Shown: positions 34,543 through 42,832 of the stretch, in pieces
How positions within the stretch are numbered: the first letter of the stretch is position 1
How the letters are laid out: each line of letters starts with the position of its first letter
Assembly (NCBI RefSeq): GCF_964642095.1
Contig: NZ_OZ209244.1
Coordinates: 2,604,001 to 2,668,000 of the forward strand
Direction: 5' to 3'
Length of the DNA stretch: 64,000 nt
Origin: Fretibacterium fastidiosum
GTDB taxonomy: Bacteria; Synergistota; Synergistia; Synergistales; Aminobacteriaceae
Made by a program: the position numbers and the translations under genes
Notes under the pieces: model-generated
What the model was told of the DNA's origin: nothing
The model's input: only the letters and a program-made list of their open reading frames with translations
The model's database searches: none

Positions 34543-36042
34543 ATGCCTCAGAGACTGGAAGAGATCATCACCGAGAGCCTGAATCGCCACAGGGACGAGC
34601 CCTGTTACTGGTGGGAGGGGACGTGGCGCACGGGCGCCGACCTCCTGAAGCTCACGGCAGACTGTGAAGCGACGCTCAGGGACTCCGGGTTCGGCCGGGG
34701 GCAGCGCCTCGTCGTCATGATGAAGAACTGCCCGATGGTCCTGGCGCTCTCGATAGCCGTCTGGCGGCTGGAGGGAACGTTCTGTCCCCTGAACGTCGCG
34801 GCGGGCATCCCCGCGCTGAAGGGGACCCTGGAGCTGATCGAGCCCGCGGGCGCCGTCGTCGCCCCCGACGTGCAGGACGACGTGATCGCGGTCCTGGACG
34901 AGGCGGGGTGGCCCCACGCCGTCTGCCCGCCGGAGGGGCCGTTGCCGGCCTTCAAATGCAGGCCCGGCAAGCCGGAGGACAACGACCTGGCCGTGATCTT
35001 CGCCACCTCGGGTACCACGGGAGCCCCCAAGGCCGTACCCCTCACCCACGGGAACCTCATCGACAACTGCAAGTGCCTCCGCGATGTCGTCCCCGCCCTT
35101 CAGGAGGGACGCGTCTTCCTGACGGTGCTGCCCAACTTCCACTCCTTCGGCTACACCGTCGCCACGATCCTGCCCCTGACGATGAACGCCCGCCTGGCCA
35201 TCGTGCCCGCCTTCCTGCCTCCGCAGCCGGCGATGCGCGCCATCCTGGAGGCTCCGGTGGACGTCACCTTCGCCGTGCCCGCCATCTACGCCTACCTGCT
35301 CATGGCCGTCGAGCACGGAAAGTTCCCCAAGGAGGGGTTGGCGCGTCAGAAGCTCCTGATCTCCGGGGGCGACCGTCTGAACCCCAACCTGCACGAGCAG
35401 GCCCTGCACCTGACGGGTCGGGACATCATGGAGGGCTACGGCCTGACGGAGACCTCTCCCGTCGTCACGATAAACCGCAGCTATGAGACCCATCGATCGG
35501 GCTCCGTCGGTCCCTTTCTCGACAGCTACGAGCACAAACTCCGCACGCGGGAAGGGCAGGACACCCAGGAGAACGAGGGGGTCCTGTGGGTGCGGGGCCC
35601 CTCGGTCACGCGGGGGTACTTCCGCGCGCCGGAGCTCACGGCGGAGCGATTCGAGGACGGCTGGTTCAACACGGGCGACTACGTGCGCATCGAGGACGGG
35701 TTCGTCCGGATCCTGGACCGCGTGACGGACATCCTCATCGTCGGCGGCTTCAACGTCTACCCCCAGGAGGTGGAGAAGGTCCTCGCCGGGCACCCCGCGG
35801 TGCAGACGGCCATCGTGGTGGGCATCCCCCACGACATCAACGGAGAGGTCCCCAAGGCCTACATCCAGCGGAAGGATGGCGCGACCGTCACGGAGCGCGA
35901 GCTGATCCGTTACGCGAAGGAGCACCTGGCCCACTTCAAGGCACCGCGCAGCATCGAGTTCGTCGATGAGTTCCCCCTCTCCGGGACGGGCAAGATCCTC
36001 CGCCGCATCCTGCGCGAGCGGGCCGGAAAGAAGAGCCTCTGA
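34543..36042 (+). CDS. AMP-forming acyl-CoA synthetase/ligase, paralogue 2
   Basis: A 499-residue ligase aligned along its length with the previous gene (both open with P-x-RL, and share CWWEG/CLWWKG-type, FATSGTTGAPKAVPLTH, LPNFHSFGYT, GYGLTETSPVV, GWFNTGDYVRIEDGFVRILDRV, GTGKILRRIL). The pair is a tandem duplication that has diverged. ATG 34543 is chosen because it aligns with the paralogue's start; a TTG at 34537 has better SD spacing (GGAGG 6 nt away) and is a real alternative. It is followed after 3 nt by xth. Confidence 0.9.
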   Translation: MPQRLEEIITESLNRHRDEPCYWWEGTWRTGADLLKLTADCEATLRDSGFGRGQRLVVMMKNCPMVLALSIAVWRLEGTFCPLNVAAGIPALKGTLELIEPAGAVVAPDVQDDVIAVLDEAGWPHAVCPPEGPLPAFKCRPGKPEDNDLAVIFATSGTTGAPKAVPLTHGNLIDNCKCLRDVVPALQEGRVFLTVLPNFHSFGYTVATILPLTMNARLAIVPAFLPPQPAMRAILEAPVDVTFAVPAIYAYLLMAVEHGKFPKEGLARQKLLISGGDRLNPNLHEQALHLTGRDIMEGYGLTETSPVVTINRSYETHRSGSVGPFLDSYEHKLRTREGQDTQENEGVLWVRGPSVTRGYFRAPELTAERFEDGWFNTGDYVRIEDGFVRILDRVTDILIVGGFNVYPQEVEKVLAGHPAVQTAIVVGIPHDINGEVPKAYIQRKDGATVTERELIRYAKEHLAHFKAPRSIEFVDEFPLSGTGKILRRILRERAGKKSL

Positions 36043-36045
36043 CCG

Positions 36046-36828
36046 ATGGACGGGCTTCGCCTCGCGACGTTCAACGTCAACTCCGTGCGCAGCCGTATGC
36101 CCATCCTGGAGCGCTGGCTGCCGGAAAGCGGCGTGGACGTCCTGATGCTTCAGGAGACCAAGGCCACGGACGAGGACTTCCCCGAGGCCGCCTTCGCCGC
36201 GATGGGATACCGCGCCCGCTTCTGCGGCGAGAAGGCCTACAACGGCGTGGCGGCCCTGGTTCGGGAGACGTTCTCCGCGGAGACGTCCTTCGGCTTCGGC
36301 GACGGGGAGGAGCCGGACTTCCCCACCCGGGTGGGACTGACGCGCCTGGCGGGCATGACGGTGCTCAACACCTACGTGCCCCAGGGCAAGTCCGTCGATC
36401 ACCCGGACTACGAGGTCAAGAAGCGCTTCCTGGAGCGCGTGAGGGGCCTCGTCCTGCGGGAGATGGAGGGGCCCTTTCTCTGGGTCGGCGACCTCAACGT
36501 GGCGCCGACGGACGCGGACGTCACGCACCCGGAGAACAAGCGCGACCACGTCTGTTTCTGCCGCGACATCCAGGAGCGGTTCGCCAGGACCTCCGAAGGG
36601 CTGACGGACCTGCTGCGCACCTTTCACCCGGACCCTGGAGAGTTCACGTTCTTCGACTATCGCGTGAAGGACGCGCTGGCCCGCAACATCGGCTGGCGCA
36701 TCGACCACGCCCTCGCCTCCCCCTCCCTGGCTCCCCTCGCCACGGACTGCTTTGTGGAGCGCGAGCCCCGCGGTTGGGAGCGGCCCTCAGACCACACCCC
36801 CCTGGTGGCGGACTTCGCGCTCCCATGA
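36046..36828 (+). CDS. xth: Exodeoxyribonuclease III
   Basis: An AP endonuclease and 3'-5' exonuclease for base-excision repair, 260 residues. Motifs: LATFNVNSVRSRM, the metal-binding glutamate in MLQETKA, TYVPQGK, WVGDLNVAPTDADV, and the C-terminal RIDHALAS and SDHTPLVADF carrying the catalytic Asp-His. Length is standard for XthA. It follows the second ligase by 3 nt, probably by operon chance rather than function. Confidence 0.95.
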   Translation: MDGLRLATFNVNSVRSRMPILERWLPESGVDVLMLQETKATDEDFPEAAFAAMGYRARFCGEKAYNGVAALVRETFSAETSFGFGDGEEPDFPTRVGLTRLAGMTVLNTYVPQGKSVDHPDYEVKKRFLERVRGLVLREMEGPFLWVGDLNVAPTDADVTHPENKRDHVCFCRDIQERFARTSEGLTDLLRTFHPDPGEFTFFDYRVKDALARNIGWRIDHALASPSLAPLATDCFVEREPRGWERPSDHTPLVADFALP

Positions 36829-36905
36829 GGGCGCCGAAGTTCCAGAACAACCTGAGAATACATTACACCGGAGGTATAAAGCCTCAACAAGGAGGGAAGG
36901 TAATT

Positions 36906-37196
36906 ATGTACGCTATAGCGTTTGACCTCGAACAGGATACGCTTTCAAAAACCTACGGCAATCCAAGTTATACGAACGCCTACAACGACATCAAAAAAGT
37001 TTTGGAATCCTACGGGTTCACACGCCAGCAAGGGGGCGTCTATTTTGGAGATTCTAAAGTGGATGCTGTACGTTGCGTTTTAGCCGTCCAGGACCTTGCA
37101 AAAAAATTTTCATGGTTTTCTGCTTCAGTGGAAGACATCCGAATGCTACGGATTGAGGACAACAATGACCTCATGCCTGCAATTTCCAACGACTGA
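36906..37196 (+). CDS. vapD: VapD-family protein (Cas2-like ribonuclease fold)
   Basis: A 96-residue protein matching VapD: MYAIAFDLEQDTL, YTNAYNDIKKVLESYGFTRQQGGVYFG, and AVRCVLAVQDLAKKFSWF. VapD proteins share a fold with Cas2 and some are endoribonucleases acting in toxin-antitoxin or persistence roles. The gene is AT-richer than both neighbours and no partner antitoxin ORF was found within 100 bp, so it looks horizontally acquired. GGAAGG precedes the ATG. Confidence 0.88.
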   Translation: MYAIAFDLEQDTLSKTYGNPSYTNAYNDIKKVLESYGFTRQQGGVYFGDSKVDAVRCVLAVQDLAKKFSWFSASVEDIRMLRIEDNNDLMPAISND

Positions 37197-37410
37197 ATTC
37201 TTTCTATGATGCTATGAGGAAGTCAATGCAATCGTTGACTACAAACTGAATCGCCCTACGCTTGAAGGCAAAGTTCGTCGATTTCGTCGCTGCTCTCCTG
37301 CGGCTGCAGCGACGGCGCGCACGTAACCACACGTCGGACAGGGCAGGAAAAAACGACGAAACGGCGGCGGGACCGCACACGATCGGGAAGTCGACAGGAG
37401 GTCGATGAGG

Positions 37411-38244
37411 ATGCAGCTTGAGAGGATGGGACGGCCCCTGGGCAGCGCGGCGGTTCTGCTCGCCGCGTTTCTGGTGGCGACGACCGTCGCCCCGGCCTGG
37501 GCCAGGATCGACAGGGCCGTCGTGCAGAGGGCGTGGGAGCGCGTAGCGGCGGCGGACGACTTCAAGAGGATCCCCGTCACCTTCGAGAAGTCCGACAAGC
37601 CCAACGCATGGGTGAAGTACGAGTCCGCAGAGGACTTCAGCGTCCACGTGACCCAGGGGCTGATGGACCTCCTGAACGCGGAGGACGAGATCGCGGGCGT
37701 GCTGGGACACGAGATCGGGCACGTCCGCCGCGGGCACTACAGCGATCAGGTGAGCCGCAACGTCGGCTGGGCCATCCTGGGATCGCTCCTGGGTAAGGCG
37801 GGGGACCTGGCTCAGACCGCCGGGGCGATCGGCATGAGCCTTGCGGAGAGCGGTTTCAGCCGTGAGCAGGAGGTGGAAGCCGACGACTACGGGACGGACC
37901 TCCTGGCCAAGGCGGGGTACGATCCCCACGCCCTCTATCGGGCCATGAAGCGCTTCAAGGACGCGGGCCTTGGAACCGAGCCCAACGGATTCAACTCCCA
38001 CCCGCCGACGGACCGCCGCCTGAAGCACCTGAAGGAGCGGGCGGACCGGATCGCCGCGTCGTCGGGCAAGACGTCCCGAATCCCGGACGCCGCCGCACCC
38101 CCCGCCTATAAGGCCAGGGCAGCGCACGACGGCGAGATCGTCCCCTCCGCCGCGGCCGTCGCCGCAAGCGTGAGGAACGCCGCCGGATACGTGGCGAACG
38201 CCGAAATGGGCCGGACGCACCGCAGGACGCGGCGAAGCCAATAG
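37411..38244 (+). CDS. M48-family metalloprotease, exported
   Basis: A 277-residue zinc protease. An N-terminal signal peptide (LGSAAVLLAAFLVATT, cut near PAWA) exports it to the periplasm. The zinc motif HEIGH lies in GVLGHEIGHVRRGHYS, and the third ligand in REQEVEADDYG, as in BepA/YfgC-like M48 proteases; SHPPTDRRLKHL is another family feature. No TPR domain follows, only about 50 low-complexity residues. AGGAGG lies 9 nt before ATG 37411; ATG 37405 would be only 3 nt away. It probably works in outer-membrane protein quality control. Confidence 0.88.
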   Translation: MQLERMGRPLGSAAVLLAAFLVATTVAPAWARIDRAVVQRAWERVAAADDFKRIPVTFEKSDKPNAWVKYESAEDFSVHVTQGLMDLLNAEDEIAGVLGHEIGHVRRGHYSDQVSRNVGWAILGSLLGKAGDLAQTAGAIGMSLAESGFSREQEVEADDYGTDLLAKAGYDPHALYRAMKRFKDAGLGTEPNGFNSHPPTDRRLKHLKERADRIAASSGKTSRIPDAAAPPAYKARAAHDGEIVPSAAAVAASVRNAAGYVANAEMGRTHRRTRRSQ

Positions 38245-38273
38245 GGCAGCCCCAAACGGCGCGATCCGCCTCA

Positions 38274-38720
38274 TACCAAATCGCGTTTAATATGGATTGC
38301 CTCCCCTGAAAGGGGAGGTGGTTCGCGTCAGCGAACCGGAGGGGTTCGGCCAGACGACCGGCCTCACGCAAGCCGATCTTTCGGGAGGATTGCGGCGGCC
38401 GGTCGGTCGGCTGAGGGCGAAGGAAGTCCGGGGGACTTCCGCAGCTCAGCCAGACGACACGACTTACGGACGTCGACAGGCGGTCGGCGTCGTGTCGGTC
38501 GGCTGTGCCGAAGCAAGGCAATGGATTGCTTTGTGGAGGCGTTGGCGGGGAATGTCAGACAGGCGCGTCTTATGAAAAACACTCGCTGCCCCTACACCCC
38601 TCCCCTTCGGGGAGCCTTCCGGCTGCCGTTCGCTGACGCTCACGGGCCGTCAGTCCCAGGCCCTTCGGGGCAGCCCCCCTTGCAGGGGGGCCTTTCTTTC
38701 CCTTTAGACGCAAATTGGTA
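38274..38720. repeat. Modular hairpin repeat, copy B (complete, MITE-like)
   Basis: A 447-bp relative of copy A in the same orientation, with the same TACCAA ends and a different 3-bp duplication (TCA at 38271-38273 and 38721-38723). It is nearly identical to copy A except at defined cassettes: after CAGACGAC it carries GACGTCGAC-aggcg-GTCGGCGTC (38469-38491) where copy A has GCAATCGC/GCGATTGC, and a 13-base addition near 38582. It sits in the intergenic gap between the M48 protease and the cob terminator, with no credible ORF. Confidence 0.8.
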
Positions 38721-38751
38721 TCAAAACCGGCAAGGCCTTTAGGAAAACGAG

Positions 38752-38793
38752 TGGGCCCGCTTCCTCCCCTGCCGCGGGAGGGAAGCGGGCCCA
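38752..38793. terminator. Strong hairpin terminator between repeat B and cobQ
   Basis: TGGGCCCGCTTCC and its complement GGAAGCGGGCCCA form a long GC-rich stem, with an extra CCC/GGG pairing around a small loop. It lies downstream of the minus-strand cobQ and can also stop plus-strand transcription. Confidence 0.7.
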
Positions 38794-38843
38794 TTCCCAT
38801 GACGCGCCCCCAACAACGTAAGGATATGGATGGGGAATTGGAA

Positions 38844-40346
38844 TCACGCGAGCCCCATCAGCCTCAGGATCGCGCCGACGTCCAAATGCCGTTCCGCCGC
38901 ACGAGCCAGGGCGTCGTAGGCGTGCTCCTTCATGGCCCTCGTGTCCGTGACGGCCCGCTCCTCCAGGCCGCGCGAACGCCGCACCGCGTTGAGCCACAGC
39001 GCCCGGAAGGCGTCGGCGTCGAAGATGCCGTGCAGGTACGTGCCCGCCACGGAGAGGTCCGGACGGGCCAGCCCCTCGACGCCGCCTCCCGCGACGTCCA
39101 GCAGCGCGGGGCAGGAGCTCCCCTCCACGGGGTGGGTGACGCCGAAGTGGATCTCGTAGCCCGCCACGGGGACCTCGCCAGCGGAGAGCTGGCGCCGCAC
39201 CCGGCCCTCGGTGCGGACTGTGCGCTTCTCCCCCGCGCCGAAGGCCGTCACGGAGGGCAGGAGCCCCAGCCCCTCGATCTCCCGAATCTCCGAGTTCTCC
39301 TTCAGGTCCGGGTCCAACAGGCGCTCCCCCAGCATCTGGTAGCCGCCGCAGAGCCCGAAGACGCATCTCCCTGCGCGGCTGAGTTCGCGGACGGCTCGGG
39401 CCAGCCCCGTCCTCTCGAGCCACGCCATGTCGCGCATCGTGTTCTTGGAGCCGGGCAGGAGCACGGCGTCCAGGGAACGAAGCGTCCGTTCGGGCGTGTC
39501 CGCATCCAGGCCGACAAGCTCCACGTCCGGCTCCAGCTCAAAGGGGTCGAGGTCCGTGAAGTTCGACAGCCCCGGAAAGCGCACGACCCCGATGGAGAGG
39601 CCCTCGCCTCCCGTCCGGCCCCAGTGGACGTTCAGGGAGTCCTCGCCCGCGATGGCCGCGCCCTCCACCCAGGGCATCACCCCAAGGACCGGCACTCCCG
39701 TGCGCCGCTCGATCCAGACGACGGCAGGGTCAAAGAGGCTCCTGTCGCCGCGGAACTTGTTGAAGATCAGGCCCTTCACCCGACCGCGGTCCTCCCCCAG
39801 AAGCTCCAGCGTGCCGACGATGGAGGCCAGGGACCCGCCGCGGTCCACGTCCGTCACCAGCACCACCGGGACGTCCGCCTCGCGCGCCACGCGCATGTTC
39901 ACGATCTCGAACTCGTTCAGGTTGACCTCCGCCGGGCTGCCCGCCCCCTCGATGACCACCGCGTCGAATCGCTCCTCGATGCGGCGCAGGGCGCGGCGCA
40001 CGGCCTCGATGCCCAGCGTCCGGGTGAAGGTGCGGTAGTAGCCGCGTTCCGCCGGCGTGTCCAGCGCGCGGCCCTCCAGCACGATCTCCGAGGACACGTC
40101 CCGCCGCGGCTTCAGGAGGATGGGGTTCATGAACGTCTCGGGCTCAAGCCGCGCGGCCTCCGCCTGCACCGCCTGGGCGCGGCTCATCTCGCGCCCGTCC
40201 CGCGTGACGCAGGCGTTGTTCGACATGTTCTGGGACTTGAACGGACAGACGCGAAAGCCCCGGTCGGAGAGCAGTCGGCAGAGCGCCGTGACCAGAAAGC
40301 TCTTCCCCGAATCGCTGGAGGTCCCCTGCACCATGATCCCCTTCAT
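38844..40346 (-). CDS. cobQ: Adenosylcobyric acid synthase
   Basis: Amidates four carboxyls of adenosylcobyrinic diamide using glutamine. The 500-residue enzyme has an N-terminal ATP-binding domain (VQGTSSDSGKSFLVTALC, SQNMSNNACVT, EGAGSPAEVNL) and a C-terminal class I glutaminase-like domain with the nucleophile in CVFGLCGGYQML and histidine in GTYLHGIFDA. ATG 40346 is the correct start; an in-frame extension overlaps the next gene as nonsense. It overlaps the upstream aminotransferase stop (ATGA), and a strong terminator follows. Confidence 0.95.
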   Translation of the reverse strand: MKGIMVQGTSSDSGKSFLVTALCRLLSDRGFRVCPFKSQNMSNNACVTRDGREMSRAQAVQAEAARLEPETFMNPILLKPRRDVSSEIVLEGRALDTPAERGYYRTFTRTLGIEAVRRALRRIEERFDAVVIEGAGSPAEVNLNEFEIVNMRVAREADVPVVLVTDVDRGGSLASIVGTLELLGEDRGRVKGLIFNKFRGDRSLFDPAVVWIERRTGVPVLGVMPWVEGAAIAGEDSLNVHWGRTGGEGLSIGVVRFPGLSNFTDLDPFELEPDVELVGLDADTPERTLRSLDAVLLPGSKNTMRDMAWLERTGLARAVRELSRAGRCVFGLCGGYQMLGERLLDPDLKENSEIREIEGLGLLPSVTAFGAGEKRTVRTEGRVRRQLSAGEVPVAGYEIHFGVTHPVEGSSCPALLDVAGGGVEGLARPDLSVAGTYLHGIFDADAFRALWLNAVRRSRGLEERAVTDTRAMKEHAYDALARAAERHLDVGAILRLMGLA

Positions 40347-41407
40347 CGACAAACGCCCCTTTCCCTCAGTTCTCTCAGCGCGCCGGCGAGCCGCCGGTCC
40401 TCCTGGCACGTCCGCGTGGCGATGCGGACGCACCGCCCCTCGATGCCGGGGAAGTTCCGCGTGTGGCGCACCACGATGCCCCGCTCCATCAGGCCCCGAA
40501 TCAGGGCCTCGTCGTCCTCCGTCTCCATCAGAAAGTAGTGTACGCAGGACGGCCGCACGCGAAAGCCCGCCGCCTCCACCGCGCGGACCAGGCGGGGCGT
40601 CTCCTCGGCGTAGTGAGTTCGGAGCCTCGCCAGGAAGCCCTCGTCCTCCATGAAGGCCAGGGCCAGCGCCTGGGCGAAGGCGTTGACGCTCCAGGTCGGC
40701 TGACGGCTCCCCAGGCGCCGGATCCACCCCTCCCCCGCCAGCACGTAGCCGATGCGCGCCCCGCTCAGGTGGTACGTCTTGGTCAGGGAGCGCAGCAGGA
40801 GGACGTTCGGCAGCGCGCGCACGTCGAGCCTCTCTCCCTTCCGCGTCAGGAGGAAGTCGATGTACGCCTCGTCAACGGCGAGGGTCGCGTCCGGGTGGTC
40901 CGCCGCAAAGCGGGCCAGCTCATCGGGCGGGAGGTAGGCCCCCGTCGGGTTGCAGGGGTTGGACAGGATCAAGAGGTCGGCGCCGCCTGCCGCATCGAGG
41001 CTGAAGACGTCCTCCACCTCCGCCCCGAAGGCGCGAAGCGCGCGGGCGTACTCCCCGTAGGAGGGCTGGAGCACCGCCGTGCGGCGCCCGGCGAAGAAGG
41101 AGGCCAGAAGGTACAGCGCCTCGTTGGAGCCGTTCGAGACGAGGACGTTCTCCAGGGCGAGGCCCTCGCGGGCGGCGATGAGGCGGCGCAGCGCCAGGCA
41201 CTCGTCGTCCGGGTACGCGGACGCCAAACGCGCCGTGTCGATCGCCCGGCCCACCGCCTCGTCGGGCCAGGGGAGCGCGCAGGCGTTCGTACTGAAGTCG
41301 ATGACGTCCGCCGGCATGGGGATGCCGAGCGCGGCGTAGAGCTTCTCCGGGTTCGCCCCGTGCGCCCGCAGCGCGCGGAGGGTTCCGCCCGGGGAAGGCT
41401 GGCTCAT
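40343..41407 (-). CDS. cobD: L-threonine-O-3-phosphate decarboxylase-type aminotransferase
   Basis: A PLP enzyme of about 354 residues that would make (R)-1-amino-2-propanol phosphate for the corrinoid side chain. Features: HGANPEKLYAALG and VIDFSTNACALPWP at the N-terminus (the typical CobC/CobD opening), SNGSNEALYLLAS, NPCNPTGAYLP, VDEAYIDFL, and the PLP lysine in LLRSLTKTYHLSGARIGY. Histidinol-phosphate aminotransferase is the nearest alternative, but the cobQ and cbiB neighbours favour the corrinoid role. Start codons GTG 41434, ATG 41425 and ATG 41407 are all possible; the last has a purine-rich stretch just upstream. Confidence 0.85.
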   Translation of the reverse strand: MSQPSPGGTLRALRAHGANPEKLYAALGIPMPADVIDFSTNACALPWPDEAVGRAIDTARLASAYPDDECLALRRLIAAREGLALENVLVSNGSNEALYLLASFFAGRRTAVLQPSYGEYARALRAFGAEVEDVFSLDAAGGADLLILSNPCNPTGAYLPPDELARFAADHPDATLAVDEAYIDFLLTRKGERLDVRALPNVLLLRSLTKTYHLSGARIGYVLAGEGWIRRLGSRQPTWSVNAFAQALALAFMEDEGFLARLRTHYAEETPRLVRAVEAAGFRVRPSCVHYFLMETEDDEALIRGLMERGIVVRHTRNFPGIEGRCVRIATRTCQEDRRLAGALRELRERGVCR

Positions 41408-41446
41408 GCCCTTTTCCGCAGTCATAGCCGTCACAGGGGGAAGGGC

Positions 41447-42415
41447 TCAGGCGAGCCGGAAGGGCAGCGCGCAGAGCAGGGCGAAGAGGGCCGACGCCGC
41501 ATCCAGCAGCCTGTGGGCCCGCAGGACGTCCGCCGCCTCGGGCGTCCGGGTCCCGTCCCCCAGGCAGGGGCGGGATTCGGGGACGCCGCCGTAGAGGGCG
41601 TCACCCCCCAGCCTCAGCCCCAGAAGCCCCGCAAAGGCGCTCTCCCCGTGGGCGCTGTTGGGGCTCTTGTGCTTTCTCCTGTCGCGCAGGAAGACCCGCA
41701 TCCCCTCCCCTGCGTCCATGCCGAGGCACGCGCCGGCCGCCAGGATGGCGAGGCCGCCGAGTCGGGCGGGGATGAAGTTCAGCGCGTCGTCCAGCCGCGC
41801 CGCAGCGCGTCCAAACTCATGGTAGCGCGCGTTTTCGTAGCCCACCATGGAGTCCATGGTACTGGCCGCCTTGAAGCCCCAGACGGCGAGGACCATGCCG
41901 GCGCCCTCTCCGACGGCCCAGCCCAGCGCCGCGAAGAACAGGACGGACATCACGCCGTCCACGGAGTTCTCCGCGACGGTCTCGACGGCCCCGCGCACGA
42001 TGGAGGGCTCGTTCAGGTTCTCCGTGTCCCGTCCCACGACGCGGGACAGCGCCGCCCGCGCCCCAGGCAGGTTCCGGCGGAACAGCGCCAGCGCGACGGG
42101 CATCGTCTCATCCTTCAGGGAGCGCCACGCCAAGGCCGCGTAGAGCAGGTACACCTCGACCGCCGCCGCGAGGCCGCCGTCCCAGCCCGCCGCCCACAGC
42201 AGGCCGGCGGCGGCCACGAGCGTCGAGAGCAGCACGAGGGCGCAGAGGCCTGCGCCCCGGACGACGGCGCAGGGGGCACCCGCCCCCGGGTAGAGCCGCC
42301 CCTCCCAGAAGCGGATGAGGCGGCCGACCCCGACGACGGGATGCGGCAGGGCGTGGGGGTCGCCCAGCAGGACGTCCAGCAGGAGGGCAAAGCACAGCAC
42401 GGTTGGGAAGGTCAT
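41447..42415 (-). CDS. cbiB: Adenosylcobinamide-phosphate synthase
   Basis: An integral membrane enzyme that attaches aminopropanol phosphate to adenosylcobyric acid. The 322-residue product has the family opening LLLDVLLGDPHALPHPVVGVGRLI, followed by NLNEPSIVRGAVETVAENSVDGVMS and AASTMDSMVGYEN, with four to five hydrophobic segments. SPNSAHGESAFAGLLG is the conserved C-terminal region. ATG 42415 follows AGAGGA. It is the promoter-proximal gene of the minus-strand cob set, whose upstream region carries three 12-bp tandem repeats. Confidence 0.93.
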   Translation of the reverse strand: MTFPTVLCFALLLDVLLGDPHALPHPVVGVGRLIRFWEGRLYPGAGAPCAVVRGAGLCALVLLSTLVAAAGLLWAAGWDGGLAAAVEVYLLYAALAWRSLKDETMPVALALFRRNLPGARAALSRVVGRDTENLNEPSIVRGAVETVAENSVDGVMSVLFFAALGWAVGEGAGMVLAVWGFKAASTMDSMVGYENARYHEFGRAAARLDDALNFIPARLGGLAILAAGACLGMDAGEGMRVFLRDRRKHKSPNSAHGESAFAGLLGLRLGGDALYGGVPESRPCLGDGTRTPEAADVLRAHRLLDAASALFALLCALPFRLA

Positions 42416-42480
42416 GACACATCCTCTTTTCGACGAAAGAACTCGAGGGGGCCACACAGGTTCGCCGCCCGTCGATTTTT

Positions 42481-42544
42481 ATTATACAATGTATACGGGC
42501 TGCGTCAGGAAGCTTTGCCTGAAGCTTTGATTGAAGCTTTGCTC
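42481..42544 (-). promoter_or_regulatory. cbiB promoter region with three tandem 12-bp repeats
   Basis: GAAGCTTTG followed by CCT, ATT and CTC repeats three times in tandem at 42509-42544. On the minus strand a TATAAT box (42481-42486) is placed for cbiB, with no good -35. The repeats lie just upstream of it, a place where a repressor or activator could bind. No cobalamin-riboswitch core was recognisable. Confidence 0.4.
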
Positions 42545-42632
42545 TAGGGAAAACACTGATTAAGTCGTTGAGAGCTGTCAACCGTATGGGCTCCCTTCAG
42601 TGTCTGAAACTTCATCGGGCCGCGCGAAGCGC

Positions 42633-42770
42633 GTGGGGATTGGGACTGACAGCCCGTGAGCAGGGGCTAACGGCAGCCGGAAGGCTCCCCGAAGGGGGGA
42701 CGTTGAGCATGAGAAACAACCCCTCCGGTCCTCCGGACCACCTCCCCTTTCAGGGGAGGCGAAAAGAAGA
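42633..42770. repeat. Modular hairpin repeat, copy D (shortened, inverted)
   Basis: The reverse complement of this stretch begins GCCTCCCCTGAAAGGGGAGG and continues to GGGGAGCCTTCCGGCTGCCG and CTGTCAGTCCCA, matching the two ends of copies A and B with the middle deleted. The first internal hairpin is GGTCC-GGA-GGACC where A and B have GGTTCGC-GTCA-GCGAACC, so both stem arms changed together. Its TACCAA ends are missing. The rest of the 42416-42832 gap has no gene. Confidence 0.65.
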
Positions 42771-42832
42771 AGCGCGTTTCTCAGCCCCCCTAAAAGGGGC
42801 GAAATTCATGACCTTCGGAGGAATTTTTGAAC

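Noticed and set aside
37204..38274. 356-codon minus-strand ORF
   Set aside because: Antisense to the M48 protease; the plus strand has a signal peptide and HEIGH motif.
42509..42544. Three tandem 12-bp repeats considered as a CRISPR array
   Set aside because: Units are contiguous without spacers, far too short for CRISPR, and no cas genes are present.
42416..42832. Cobalamin riboswitch
   Set aside because: No recognisable B12-box or conserved riboswitch core; the gap is filled by a shortened hairpin repeat and short tandem repeats.
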